Positions 44,276-57,470 are shown, counted from the stretch's first letter. The stretch is 64,000 nt of DNA from Psettodes erumei (GCA_016785225.1 JAFBJZ010000635.1:4799501-4863500), one strand, 5' to 3'. Notes: generated by a model not told the origin, from the letters alone. Translations and numbers: made by a program.

Positions 44276-45449
44276 CGTCCCCAGTTTGGATTCACAGTCT
44301 TCTGCCTTTTCTTTTTGTTGTTTTGTTGTGGGTCAAAGAATCGATAGCAACGTGTTTTGTTTTGGATTTCACTCGCTTTCACTCAGTAGCCACCCAGCAG
44401 GAGTCGGTAGCCACCAGCCGGAGGATGCTCTGCGACAACCACGAACCCGGGGCGGTCCACGCGATGACGGGTGAGTGTTTCTCCGGTTCTTATTGGCGGT
44501 TACTTGAGACGACAAAGGGAAGGTAAAGAAACTTCCAACGGATTTCTTTCACTCCGCTCGACGTGTCCTTTGATCGCGGCCGTCTCGTTTTTCGCGACTC
44601 AAACTGACATGACGAAAGCGCAGATGCTCAGTTTGTGTTGTCCTGTTTGTTTTTTCCCAACAACATCCAGATGCAATCAAAGCTTTTATTCCCAGATTAT
44701 CCTGGTGCAGGATGAAGCTACATGGCCACAGAGGAACCCCCCCCCCCCATCAATCCTGTCACTCTTCATTCGTCTTCCCCTTCATCTATCTCCCATTGAT
44801 TTTTCTTTGCCTCCTCACCTTTCCTCTCCTCCCTCCTCTCAAACACAATAATTAGAAGCACCTGATCTTACTTTCTAGTTATTTCATCTGCCCCCCCCCG
44901 TCTTCTTTCTTTTCACCGTCATTCTCCCCCGTTACCTCCCGTCTCTCACCACCAATAACCAGGATGTCTCCATCAAAAGGAGATGCACAAACAAAAACAT
45001 CTAATCTACACATGTGGAAACTGTTGATGCCACGTGCAGCTGAACTGGGATCAAATAGTTGCATGGGATTTTATGAATGAATAAATAAAATAATGATTTT
45101 TTTTTACTGCAAGTAAACAAACCGCACGTAAACACACATTTTTCATCTGTTTTTTTTTGTTGTTGTTGCACACACAATCAGTGGACGAGACCGTGTGTGA
45201 TTTATTAAACGTGTTTGTTTTGTGTTAATTAGATCAGGGCCTCGATCCTGGTGTTGGAGGAAAGAGAGAGAAGAGGAAAAAAAAAAGTGAGTTTGTTTAA
45301 GTGTCGTTCAGTCGCGATCGCAGGGGGGCGTCCTGTACGTCGACACATCGTGGAGATTTAAGAGCCGACTGACAAAATGAAGTGACGCCACTCCAGGTTG
45401 TCACAGTATGAGAGCACAACGGACCGCTTGTCTTTTCTTTTTTCTATTA

Positions 45450-45472
45450 AACACACACACACACACACACAC
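45450..45472. repeat. (AC)n microsatellite
   Basis: 23 nt, pure. Confidence 0.96.
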
Positions 45473-45622
45473 GTCCTCTTTCTCTACAGTCTGGCAAAGC
45501 ACCAGAGCCACCTGATGATTTAGTGCGAGCCACAATGGCTTTCATTTCAGTTTGCTTTAGGGAATTCTCCTTTTTGCTCCGATGATGCATTTTTATGGTC
45601 CCTGCAGCCTGTAAAATACTGA

Positions 45623-45623
<1 letters not shown>

Positions 45624-45661
<38 letters not shown>
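45624..45661. repeat. (TG)n microsatellite
   Basis: 38 nt, pure. Confidence 0.97.
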
Positions 45662-45665
<4 letters not shown>

Positions 45666-46025
45666 GTTGGAAAGCATCGCTGTGAGGACACCGTGTCTCC
45701 ATAACGCTGCTTGAGGATTGTAAACATACCAAAACAGCAACAACAACAACAACAGCGGCAGCATGAAGCTTCTCCCCCGTCCATTCACACGCTTCGTACG
45801 TCCCCAACATCCAAACATCTCACTCCAGCTGTTGCGAGCTCGCCTCGTTCCCCTCAGAGCCAATCAGAGCGGAGCGTCTCCAGCCGCCGCCGCACATTCC
45901 TCACATGTTCCCCGTCTCTCATCTTGACTGACTCTGAATTAGATTTGAGCTAATGACGGTTCTCTTTTGGGGGGTTCCCTGTAGGTTTCCCTCGAGGGCA
46001 GGTGCTCTGCTCTGCAGGTGAGCGG

Positions 46026-46026
<1 letters not shown>

Positions 46027-46075
<49 letters not shown>
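46027..46075. repeat. (TG)n microsatellite
   Basis: 49 nt, pure. Confidence 0.97.
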
Positions 46076-46078
<3 letters not shown>

Positions 46079-46201
46079 GGCCAATGAAGGTGCACAAATC
46101 AGGCGCAGATAGCTCCTGCATATTCATACCTTCCATTATTTTTCCTTTGTGTTTCCATCTGAATATGAGTCAGTGAAGCGTGGTGTAACGTGCCCCCCCC
46201 T

Positions 46202-46203
<2 letters not shown>

Positions 46204-46242
<39 letters not shown>
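46204..46242. repeat. (CA)n microsatellite
   Basis: 39 nt, after a C-rich run. Confidence 0.97.
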
Positions 46243-46243
<1 letters not shown>

Positions 46244-46329
46244 ATTTGCACAGCGCTGTCGATGGGGAGTCAACATCACAATAACATTTTCCAGACTTGA
46301 ACAAACTTGAAAAAACATCTTTTCAGTGC

Positions 46330-46330
<1 letters not shown>

Positions 46331-46369
<39 letters not shown>
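46331..46369. repeat. (AC)n microsatellite
   Basis: 39 nt, pure; same phase as the tract at 46204. Confidence 0.97.
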
Positions 46370-46370
<1 letters not shown>

Positions 46371-46763
46371 CCCTCCTTGGCTGTGATCAATACAGGTCAG
46401 TGTTAGTCATTGGATGTGATCATCCATGTGCTCCCCCAGGAGGAAAGTAAAGCCCCCCCACCCCCGTTACCGGACAGTACCGCTGATGTCACAGCGGTAC
46501 AGACCAACACAGAGCGAATAAATGTGATTGGGTGGGGGGTGGGGCGGGTGGGGGCTCGCGAGGCTTTTAAAGTGACGTAAAGCGTGTAAAATCTGGACGC
46601 CCCCCCCCCGGGGGTCTTGAAGACGTCTCCCACAAATGTATTGGTGTTTCTGTCTCAGCGATGCGTCAGATCTCCACATGGCGCCAGTCAATCACAATTA
46701 AGTCACTCATTTAAATACAAACAAATCAGGCAGTGAGTGGATGCAATAAGCGAGCGACTCCAT

Positions 46764-46766
<3 letters not shown>

Positions 46767-46815
<49 letters not shown>
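46767..46815. repeat. (GT)n microsatellite
   Basis: 49 nt, pure. Confidence 0.97.
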
Positions 46816-46818
<3 letters not shown>

Positions 46819-47499
46819 CGTGGACTCGGATCAATCCTGACAGCCCCCCCACCGCCCTTCATCTTCCTCTCTCTCTCTCTCTTTCTTCTCTTCATTTATT
46901 TATTTATCTGTTCATTCTCAAGCCCGTCAGCATCCGTCTCATTCGTTACGGCTCCATTATGCGGCGCCGCCTCAATGAAAATAACAAACGCATGAATAAA
47001 TCATAGCCAGACCTCGGCTCCTGCGATTCGCGGACTTTGGATAATTATTCCGTTTTTCCACGAGGGAGCGCTCATTGATTCGCCGCGACCCCAAACGGTT
47101 TCTGAGGTTATGGAATGGGAAATTGATTGGTGGCGAGTGCGAAGATGGAGGAGGGAAGGAGGGTAGGGAAGGATGGAAGGGAAGGAGGAAGGAGCTGGCA
47201 GAACATCCGCATATTCAGATGTCGCCCCCCCCTCCTGCTCTCGCTCCTCAAATATCCGTGACCAAATGGACTTATAATTGGAAGTCGGGGGGGCCCAGGA
47301 ATCGTCGTCACCTCCTCTCTGACTCATCCACATATTAGTTCTGGTGAGTTAGGGATGCGAGCACATGGGGAGAAGATGGGGGGAGGAGAAAGTCATTAGG
47401 AGGAGCCCATCAGGAGTATTTGTGAGGGGCTTTCTCATCCTGTCGCCCCCCCCCCCCTTTTTTTTCTTTCTATTTTTCCCGATTGCACTTTTCTCTCCT

Positions 47500-47502
<3 letters not shown>

Positions 47503-47544
<42 letters not shown>
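47503..47544. repeat. (CA)n microsatellite
   Basis: 42 nt, pure. Confidence 0.97.
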
Positions 47545-47545
<1 letters not shown>

Positions 47546-47657
47546 CCGCCCTCCTCCATCTCTTCCTCTCCTCCAACAATGTTTCTCATTACAGCCTGTC
47601 TCCTCACATTTGTCATATTGGGCAGTCACCCGTGATGATATCATAGGGTACTGGGGC

Positions 47658-47660
<3 letters not shown>

Positions 47661-47688
<28 letters not shown>
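47661..47688. repeat. (GT)n microsatellite
   Basis: 28 nt, pure. Confidence 0.97.
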
Positions 47689-47689
<1 letters not shown>

Positions 47690-47729
47690 GCAGCAGTAAC
47701 TTCGCTTTTCAGAACACTCCTTTGAGATT

Positions 47730-47730
<1 letters not shown>

Positions 47731-47769
<39 letters not shown>

Positions 47770-47775
47770 ACACAC
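47731..47775. repeat. (CA)n microsatellite
   Basis: One G interruption at 47765. Confidence 0.97.
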
Positions 47776-50560
47776 GCTGACAGGGAGTCAGAAAGTCCTG
47801 TTTGCTCCTCAGTCCTTATTTCCTCCCGGTGGGTGTTGAGGGTCCCCCATTGTCCGGACCGAATAGGACATGTCTCTGGATCTATGAATCCCATTATGAC
47901 GGACGTGGAAAGAGGGGAAGAAGACGCTGAGATGGACTTTAAATGGAGCCGCTCGCTCGTTCGCCCGCTAACAAACGGCCTGTTCTGCTGACAAAAGGCC
48001 CGACTGTGTGAATAATGACCGTCCCCCCGCAGTCGCCGCGTGACGCTGCAGCGATGCCTCCCCGCTTACGTTCAGCGCAATGAGGAAGCTTTTTCTGACG
48101 TCATGTTTCTTTTTCTGCATCTGCATCTCTGGTCCTAAACCTTACAACGGTTTTTGTGATTGGACGAGCCATCCGTCTGTCACAGTCGCCGAGGCCAATC
48201 TGATGACACATTGTGAAAACGTCGGGTGAAAACCCTCCTGTCTTTCAACGAAGACAAGCTCGCACATCTGATGCTAAAGCAGCATCTCAGCTAACCTGTT
48301 GGAGCCGCCATTGATGTTAGCGAACAGTCGCTTCTCACTGTAGCTAGCTGTGAGTAGCCCCCCCCTCCCCTCCGCCGTAGGGCGCCGTGTCCGAGCAGCC
48401 CGGAGGCCGGCGGCCGCCTGGCCGGGTTAACAAGTTTTCTCTAATATCCACAAAGTGGATATTACTTTTCTTTCAGAGTTTCGTGTCTGTGCTGAGGTCA
48501 GACAAACATCCCATCCGTCTGTCTGTCAGGGACCGAGCCCCCGTGTGCGCTTAGCTGTGGTCAAACGCACACCAGCGGATATGTGTGCGCGCCGGGGTCC
48601 CGGGGGGCCGAGTGTCAGGAAATGAGTTCTGGATCGGGAGGAGGAGGAAGTTGAATTCTAAAATAAGAAAAACAAATCAACACCACTGGAACAATCTGCC
48701 CTGTGTGTGCGTGTGCGTGTGTGTCCGTGCGTGTGTGTCCGTGCATGTGTGCGTGTGCATGTGTGTGTGTGCGTGCATCACAAGTGTAAACGGAATGATC
48801 TGCACACTCCGTAATTGCTTTCTGCCCAATAACGCTTCCCCTCTCATGATTGAGAGAGTGAGCGAGACATTAAGTGGACAAAACAAAAAAAAAAAAAAGA
48901 TAAGAGACAAAGACGTGGACGTGTGCGCACCTGCTGATGACGGCTCCACTTCACCTGACCGACACGACGAAAAGAAGCGCTCCCCCACTTCCTAGTATTA
49001 AGTAAGGGGAAGTGCTGCAGGGACGAGATGAGTCCCACCAAGGAATAATGTCTTTCTGGACGATTTGACGCAGAGAGGATCAGCTGAAGTCAGCTCCGCC
49101 TGAAAATGGACCGTCCCGACTGCGGCGGCAGGTGAGAGCGCGATACCGAGTTTGTTTGTGTGTTCGTCAGCAGATTTGCACCAAAGTGGGCGGAGGAGGA
49201 ATCCATTTCCAAGTTATCGCTCTGTACTTTCCATTTGTGCCGCATCCTCGCAGGTGAATTTACTGTCGGGATGATTATTTCTTCCCGTTGTATTAGAGGC
49301 GGACGTCGCTTATTCAGAGAGCGTAGCCGGCGGGCGGACTGTCTCATCCTCGGCCGAGGGCCCCGCAAGGTGAGCAGCAATATTCCGCTCGCTTGTTTAC
49401 TCATCGACGTGGCGTTCAGGTGCATGCAAATAACTGCGCCCCGAAAACAGACCCGCGCTCGTCAACATTTATGCAATCCCCTGGAAGGTTTGAGGCGGGG
49501 ATTATCAGCCTCAGAGGAGAGCCAGCGTCTCGTCTGGAAAGCGCTTCAGCGATGCTGTGAATCACCGCGAAGAGAAAGAAAGACTCAGAGGTGAAGAGAT
49601 AAAGCGAGACAAAGGGAACAGACCTACCTTTTCAACCTTTACAGACGGTTACACAGTCGGCGCTCGCTCTTTAGCGGCGCGACGGGTCTGAGAGCAGCAG
49701 CCCCGACGGGAAGGTGACATTTCCCTTTTTTTTTTTCTTGCCCGCAAAGAGCCCTCGACTCCTCAGGAGGCGCTGACGCACACGCGCAGACACACACAAA
49801 GCTGAGAGCGTCAGTGTTGCCATTAAACCTCTCAGGCATGAGGTTTGTGCACCTACGCTTCAAAAAATAAACCTGATATATCAGAAATCCGGGTCGTCGG
49901 GAAACTGCGCGCAAACATTCTCAACGTCGGGAAGCTTCCTGCACGATGTCGGCCTTTCTCACAGAGGACGTGTTGACACGTCGCGGTAGGAAAAGCGCGC
50001 GCCGTCTCTGTTTACCAGCAACCGTAATGAGATCAGGCCTGACTGCGATGTCACCGGAACCACCTGTTACCGTCATGGGTGCAGTTTGATCGAGTCGCGT
50101 TCTCTCACCGCAGGGAACCAGAGGGCGGGTTGGGCTCGCCCGCTCTGATCAACCGCTCTCCCAGCGACGGCCTGTAGCTGCGTATGAAAAGGTGAGTTCA
50201 CTGTGTGCGTCCCACGTTGCCCAGCACCAGATGCGTATTTATCCGCCGCTGAAAATAGTCCCAAACGTATGCATTATTCACTTCTCTGTGAGTAATGTTT
50301 ACTGACAACAGTGTTGAGCCTCCAGTGTCCCGTCTTTAAAGATTCATAATCTCTGCAGAGACCGGCGTCCACGAGCGGCTTTTTCTTTTTTTTTTCAAGA
50401 TTTATTGATGGTAAGAAAAATCTGGAGTAACACCTCAGCCTTTCACAGCTAATTAAAGCCAGGCACCGGCCGAAATCAATATTCTGATAATCGTGACTGT
50501 GTGCATGTTGAGCGCTGCAGAAACTCCCGCTCGCCACATTTCCTGCTCACAAGAAGAAGA

Positions 50561-50580
50561 CTATCTATCTATCCATCTAT
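50561..50580. repeat. (CTAT)n tetranucleotide
   Basis: Five units, one changed. Confidence 0.85.
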
Positions 50581-50647
50581 TGCTTCTGAAACTCCCATCT
50601 GTCAGAAAGAAACAGGGGTGACAAATAAGCCACGCTCTTCACCTCTG

Positions 50648-50674
50648 ACACACACACACACACACACACACACA
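50648..50674. repeat. (AC)n microsatellite
   Basis: 27 nt, pure. Confidence 0.97.
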
Positions 50675-52225
50675 GGCAGGAAACTCATCTTAAATCTCCC
50701 CGACTTTCGTCAGTGTTTCAATTTCCCTGCACGGCTCCTGCACCACTGAGCAGATGGAGAGGTGGGTGGGGGTGGGGGGTGGGGTGCAGAAGAATGACAG
50801 AACAAAGAAACGTGTCACTGTCATCCCGACCAAACGCACCAAAATGAATAAAGCTCCGCTAAATTCCCTCCTCACTCCAGTCGCGAGCCGCCTTCTTTCA
50901 TCTGCGATCTGCAGTCAGCCCGGGTCGACTTCTTCCCTCAGCTGTTTACTGTTTTCGTCACATTCTGCAGATCTGCGGACAGAAATTCTTTTTTTTCCCC
51001 GTTATTGCTCCGTCTCAGCCTCAGATTTCCATATCGCTGCGAACCTGACGGCTCCTGACGCAACTTTCCCTCATAATTACTTGTTGCTGTGTTCTTGAAA
51101 ATCAAGATTGTGAAATATAACACAATGGAACTTACCTTGAAATTTAAAGAGTTCCTCCTTGACCATAGGAGACGGTAGAAGACATTGTATTGGCTGTTTT
51201 TTTTTGTTTCTATTTAATCTTAACTTAACACTTGTGTGTGCAGGAAAATTGGACAACTGTGTGCTGTAAAATACCCCTGGCAGAAGTTCTGGTAAAGTTG
51301 TGCAGAGGTTATTTTGTGACTTTCACGCCCACTCCCGTCCCTCACATACATTTGTGTTTTACCAGTTAAATTTTTCATCTGTTGTCCCCAGACAGCTGAG
51401 CGGGAAACAATCTCCGACTCGCGGCACGAAAGCCGGGACACAATCATCCCCGTCGCTTTTTCACACGCTCACACTCACGTCTGCAGGATGTGGATTTCTT
51501 CTCCTCTGTGATGTGGTCAATTGAAGCCGCGAATGATGCTCATTAACACCAGTGAAGCGGCGACGGACTGGTAACATTTATGAAGGTTGTGTCTCACTTA
51601 CAATAACTCGCATTGGGAAAAAAAACAAGACAAACAGATGAGGTGTCGGTTTTCATCTCGTGGCAGCAGGAACTTTATTTCTTGACTGAAGGTACAGTAA
51701 TTTAATATTCAGTTCTGTGCAGGTACATGACGGGTGACAACGAAAAGCAACAGGGGGGCTTAATCAGTATTTAAATTGAGAAGAATTGGACTGCCATCGC
51801 AGCATAATTTCAATTGTAAACTGTGACTCATCAGTGGCCTGGAGCTGTGTGTTTGTTTATGTGTGCGTTTGTGTGTCTGAGTCTGATGAGACAGGCTACT
51901 CTCTGCTGTCGTCCCGCAGTTTTCAATTTGAGGGTCATTTGTTTGCATTATCCAGTTTATGACAGGCGGGGAGGGAGGATGCCACCGCTGTGTCTGATTC
52001 TAATTATTTAGCGGCTGTAAAACACGTGTCGCTTCCTCTCCTGTTTGTCTCCCATCGTGTCTTTTTTTTCCCCCTTTTTCTTCTCCTTTGGCTCCTCGAG
52101 CCTCGTTTTCCTGGCAGCAGTTACATATCGGAACGTTCCAGGACTCTGGGAAATTTGTTTCTTAAAAATTGTTTAAGTTTTGGTTTAATATTGTCACCTT
52201 GTTTGTGGGTTTTCAAGCCAACAAC

Positions 52226-52640
52226 CTCTCAGTGGATCAGGTAGTTTGCATCTGCACTTACGCCGACGATGCGGCTCTTTTTACCACACTGTGATTTGCA
52301 GACAAACGGCTGGTGTCGGCATCGCCCAGTGTGAGGTCATGAAAACTGGTTGCAAATCAGTGAAACACGAGTGGGTTTCACGCAAGCGTGTCTACAGTTA
52401 ACCTTTACAGACAGGGCGAGGAGCTCAGCCAATCTAGATGGATCTTCAGGTGTGAGCTGCTGCTGCTTTGCGTTGACCAGCTGAGGTGGAGCTCCTGTGG
52501 AGTTATTCCAGGCAACTGGGAGGAGAATTTACCGGGAGGCTCATTTGGTCCGGGCTCATCCTGGGATTCCCCAGGCAGAGCAGGAGGATGACAGGATGGA
52601 TGTCCGGGTAACCGGGCTCAGACTCGGCCACCCTGTTGCA
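52226..52640 (+). mobile_element. Decayed LINE (non-LTR retrotransposon) fragment, ORF2 3' part
   Basis: At 52259-52285 one frame reads TYADDAALF, the reverse-transcriptase catalytic box, soon followed by a stop. Next comes CGCCCAGTGTGAGGTCATGA. From 52415 the sequence follows the C-terminal and 3' part of a common fish LINE: GGCGAGGAGCTC, CAGCTGAGGTGG, ACTGGGAGGAGA, GGGATTCCCCAGGCAGAGC. Frames are broken by stops and deletions, so the copy is dead. The family (Rex-type, RTE-type or other) is not assigned; recognition is from memory of fish repeats. Confidence 0.7.
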
Positions 52641-53436
52641 TCCCGAAGACACACACACGTTTCAGCCACGCAAACCTCCTCGCCTGAGGAGAACGGGCCT
52701 TCAACGGTTTCCAGGACAGATGCCACCTCTCTCCATCTCGCCATCTCCCTCGTTCCCCTTTTCAGAAATTAATCAGGCGACGTGTACTTGGGAAATGAGG
52801 TGACATTTTCCTATAATGAGAGCGACGGGGAGAAGGGAAGGAATCACTGTGTTTCCGGGGCCCGCCGTCGACAGAGATTGACATTTTCCATTACGGAGTC
52901 AAAATGTACACGTGTTGCTCCGTCTGACTCGCTCTGTTTGTGTGTATGTGTGTGTGTCTGTGTGTGTGTGTGCGCGCGCGGGGTTCGTTTTGGCAGCAGA
53001 CGACAAGGAGGTCATCCATCTTGTTACGGCCATATCCCGTAGTCCACGCGTGTGCGCGTTTGTGCGCATACGTGCCAGGGTTTTTGTGCATGCGTGTGGC
53101 ACCTGTGTGGGTGCAAAAGTGTGTGTGTGTGTGTCGGTGAAAAAGCATGATTTATGGAGGGGAGTGGTGCTGGAAAGCTCTAGGTACAGCAACTCCTGTA
53201 AATCCTGATAAAAAACCTGGATAGAAGCAATTTAATCCCATCAATCTTCCTACCCAGCGGCTGTGATATATTGGCAGGTGGAAAAGGAGTGTGTGCGCAC
53301 GGGGGTGTAGTCGTGTGTGTCGAGGAATTAAAGAGGTGAGCTCAACTCATTCCTCAGGTAGACAAACCTGCTTTTAACAATTAGTCGGCGGCTTTTGTGG
53401 ATTTCACTCAGAGCGGGGCCACGCAGTTTACGCACA

Positions 53437-53850
53437 GTCAAGTCAGATTTTATTTACGTAGCGCAGCATCACAACTCATAAATTTGCCTCAAGGCGTTTA
53501 ACGTGCTACACAACGTTATGGCGGCGTGTTCTCAGAGTCGGATAAAGAAACAAAAAGGAAGAGCAACAGAGGAGGGATCCTTCATCCAGGATGGACCGAT
53601 GCTGTTTGTGCAGAAAATATCGACAAAGTAGAGTTACGGTGTGGGCAGTTAGGATGTCAGATTAGAGATTATAATGAATATGAGTTTGGAAAGATGTTGA
53701 GCAACTTCCAGAGAGGACCTCCAGGAAGACCTGGACAGGGGACAGACCACACGAGGGAGGGAGGGAAGGACAAGGAGGAGGCCGGAACTCCTGGAGGACA
53801 GCGATCCAGATCCAAGACATCCGAAACGAGGCAGAGGAAGAGAGGGGGAG
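53437..53850 (+). repeat. Teleost dispersed repeat (non-autonomous element)
   Basis: Begins TCAAGTCAGATTTTATTTAC, GTAGCGCAGCATCACAA, AATTTGCCTCAAGGCG and continues with GGAAGAGCAACAGAGGAGGG and CCAGGATGGACCGA. These phrases in this order match an abundant fish repeat with a 'TTTATTT.TATAGC' start and an 'AGGAAGAGCAACAGAGGAGGGATCC' middle. The far end is less certain. An open frame through it (53526-53882) is incidental. Confidence 0.6.
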
Positions 53851-54269
53851 GTGTCCCAGGACAGCACAGAGCGGCCGGGTGAAAAGGGAGGAGGAAAACG
53901 GAGGGAGGAGGCGTCGGGGAGAGGGAGATAGGCACACGGCCCGGACGCTCATCTGCCGGAGGAAATAAACAAACGAAGGGTTAGAGAGCTGCAGCCGTTA
54001 TCAGAAAGTTTACAGTAATCTCCTGCATGGGACCACGTGGAATTTACTGTACCGACCCTCCGGCGAGGAGGTGGGGGGTGGTAGCGGTGACAAGCACCGA
54101 ACCCTGAAGTACTCAAATAAATAAGCCGCTGACTGCAAGTTAAGGCCTAAGGGTGAGTTTGTATTTAAATGCCTCAACAGATGCATGCACAAACCCATAC
54201 TGTTACACACACACACACACACGCAAACTGTAAGTGTCATGTGTAACTTGTGAATCCAGGGCGCAGTGT

Positions 54270-54500
54270 GTGCACGTTCTGGCAGACTGAAGGCCAGGAG
54301 GAGCGCCCGGCGTATAAACAGCCCGGAGGCCGACGCGACTTTACATTCACTCGCCCGCGGGTTAATAAGAGTGTGATTTATAGCTCGACAGGGCTCCATC
54401 TATCTCGCCGCAGCAGATAATGTCAGCGCTCGACGCCGCTCCGCTCCGGACGGCAGCATCGGCCCCGCGACGGTGCCGGAGCTGCAGCGAGACGGCGGCA
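54270..54500. promoter_or_regulatory. CpG-dense patch in intergenic DNA
   Basis: High local CpG (CGCCCGGCG, GCCGACGCG, CTCGCCCGCGG, CGACGCCGCTCCGCTCCGG) with ATTTATAGC and AGATAATG words, against an AT-rich background. Could be a small CpG island or enhancer. No gene start recognised beside it. Confidence 0.3.
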
Positions 54501-55255
54501 CAAATTACTTCATTACTCACCACGATCAATATGATTTGTGGTGATTTCTTCATTCTTAATTACTGTACCTGTCTCCTACCTGAAAACTAGTGTTCACAAA
54601 TAAGACAAACATGCAGCCAGACCATAGTGTGAGCAGGAATTAGCACGGACTGACGTAAATATTGTAATTTTTGAGAAAGAATTTAGATAATGTGTCATAT
54701 TTTCTTATATTATTACCTTATTCCTGTAATTACAGCTGTTTTCTGTCAACATTAGATTATATTTGTCGTTACTACTCAAAATGAGCAGATTTTCTTGCTA
54801 ATATGAAGTTAATGCTACGTTGACGATTTAAACCCGTTTAAATTAGCGAGGCCCTGACGTAACAAAAAAATCTCTACACTTTGCCGACTCGTCGCCACGT
54901 TTGCCGCCTCTCACGATCCTGACAAGCATCAGTGTTTTTGTCGTCACTCGATGAGTCGTCTTTGCTGAAGATGACGGATGCACGAAACTGATGAAGCCCG
55001 ACTCAGGTCCCCGTGAGTCATGTGCACGTCACGTTATGATGTTGTTGTGCGGTTTGAGCTCAGATTGTCGAGCTTCCTCGCCGCCGCTTTGTGCGAAGAC
55101 GAGTTTGCGTTATCTTTCTGTGTGACAGACTTGACTGGAGAGGCCTTGAGAAATGATTTAATTTACCACCCAGAGCACTAAATCACGCCCGCTAAGAGCG
55201 TCTACTTCACACACACAAACGCAAAATCAAGCGTACCCGCGGGCGAAAACACCTG

Positions 55256-55281
<26 letters not shown>
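55256..55281. repeat. (CA)n microsatellite
   Basis: About 26 nt, pure. Confidence 0.94.
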
Positions 55282-55287
<6 letters not shown>

Positions 55288-57104
55288 GAGACAATACATC
55301 AAGCCACCCGCTCTGCTGTATTGCTGATTTGGAAAATTCGCGCCGCTCTTTCTTTCACTCGCATCTCACATCTTGTGTCACGTGTGCCGCCCGCTCGAAA
55401 TCATCTGCTTAAAAGTCAACAACGGTAAATTTCATTTCGCTTTCACAGATTGTTTTTCTTTTCTTCAAATCATCGCCGCTAATTTGAAGTCGAGCGAGCG
55501 CCGAAGAACAAAGCGCTCACGAGGAAACGTTCAAAGACGTGTTCAGGAAATAATGAGCCACTCCAGAGACAATTCATTTCATCCCTTCTCATGTCAAACG
55601 TCTGACATGTAGAACAGAGTCGTACCGTGTAGCAGGGTAGAAAACGTCTATTGAAAATGATTTTACGTTTTTTTTATTTCTCACGCTTTGCTCTGGCATT
55701 TACAGCCACATCGTGACTTTTATCATTTCATTTAGAAACTTGAAAGACCACAACTTCAGCAACAACCGTGATGCAACTCATGAAAATTGATGCATGTAAT
55801 TGAAAAATCGTCTGCACCCGCTCCACTCCTGCGCCCGTACAATCCGCGCTCTCCCATTTATATCTTCATCTTCTTTACAGCATCTGGTTTAGGTTCGATG
55901 CTCCGTTGGCGCCATTACCATATTGTAATTATTAAAGTTTGATTGCATCATGACTGTATCCGTACCTCTGCAGACTCGTCTCCCGCCTCCTGACAGCGTG
56001 CAGATGAGGAGAAGGTCCGGTGCAGGAGAATGAAACGTCTGGCGACGGGCGCCGGCGGTCCGGATGACAGCAACCCAACGTCCCGCCAACTTTAAGCCCG
56101 GCGTCCACGCGCCTCCTGACAGACAGATTAAGATTTTGACAGGTGTAAGCCTCCTGCAGCTCAAACCGCCACACATCCCTGTTTCAACTTCTTCTTTGTT
56201 TTTTAACTTTGCTGCTCTTTCTCTGTGACTGTCAGACACACACTGAACTTACCTGACCCCCCGTGTGTGTGTGTGTGTGTGTGTGATATTGCCGTATAGC
56301 TGAGTTTTAGCCACATGCTAACTTATGTTCATGCAGCATGAAATACACCTGTGCCGCCCCAAATCTTTTCTACTGGTATTTGTTTATGAATTTTATATGT
56401 ACAGAGTAAATATTATTTACTGTAGTAGAGTAAATGATTTTGTTTCAGTTACCGACAGATTCATATTTTGGGTTTATTTATTTTTCAGTGTGTCCTGAAA
56501 AGTGTGTAACACTCGATATTCAAGATACTTGGAATAATACATTTAGAGGTTTGCACCCAGATACACGGGCGGGGGGGAAATGACATTTGTAAATCTGGGC
56601 AATAAAAAAAACACACTTTTATTGTCGAGATGATTGAAACGATCTCCGGCCTCCGGAGACTTTTAGTCACGTTGTCTTCAAACTTTACAGAAGTCGAACA
56701 CAAAAATGCTCTCGCCTGTCTGCTCTTCACCTCAGAGTTTCATGGAATAACAGACAGCTCTGACACCTATCTGGAGCCTGGCTTTATGCACGCACACACA
56801 CACACACACACAACTGACACACACACACCACTTCCTCTAGCGCTCTGTCACCTTTTCCTGTCATCAGCTTGTCTTGACTCCAGACGCAATCACTCAACAG
56901 TTAAAAACTTCCACTGGGGGAGACCAGCGACAGACACACACAAACACACACACTGTGTGTGTGTGTGTGTGTGTGTTTGTGTTTTTCATTTGCAAGTTAA
57001 AAACCCTTTTGTTTCCACTCAGTTTCTCCACAGTTATTTTACACGAGCAGCAGCATGAGGTGGTGGTGCAGACAAGCATTGTCTCTCTCCCACTGTAATA
57101 AGAT

Positions 57105-57430
57105 TTCCTTGTGGGGGTTTGGGGAATCTTAAAAGCCCTGCCCCCCCCTGCAGTAGGGAGGGCAGGCGGCTTTGTGATAACCTTGCCCTGTCATTGCGTT
57201 CTTAGAACAAATCTGCTCTTATCAGGATCTTGTAGCAGGCGGCAAATGCAATTTCCCCGGCTACCCTGGCAGGCGCCCGCCTCAAATCCTCCACGGGCAA
57301 TCTGCCTGTGTGATCTGACGTCTTTAAGAGGGACTTGAACCGAGGTGGCATTAGCCCATCTGACAACTGGCTCTGCCTCTGACAGAGTGTCAGCCTCGCC
57401 CAGCGCGCTCCCTCACTCTTTCTCTTTGGT
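57105..57430. promoter_or_regulatory. Candidate conserved element, intergenic
   Basis: Repeat-free complex sequence with GATA-type motifs (GTGATAACC, CTTATCAGG) and TGACAACTGGC. It stands between microsatellites. Confidence 0.25.
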
Positions 57431-57466
57431 TGCCACGCCGACTGCTTTCCATCTCTTTCATCCTTT

Positions 57467-57470
<4 letters not shown>

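Larger units (their letters stand above)
44276..50647. other. Intergenic, microsatellite-rich
   Basis: Downstream of the ext1 3' end. Nine CA/TG tracts lie in 45450-47775, with C- and G-rich runs at 47445-47457 and 46186-46203. I looked for exons of MED30, the mammalian 3' neighbour of EXT1, and recognised none. No coding or RNA gene is supported on either strand. Confidence 0.6.
50675..57100. other. Intergenic with transposon relics
   Basis: Sparse microsatellites. Holds a LINE relic (52226-52640), a teleost dispersed repeat (53437-53850) and a CpG-dense patch (54270-54500). The remaining sequence is unremarkable AT-rich DNA with short fortuitous frames. Confidence 0.55.
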
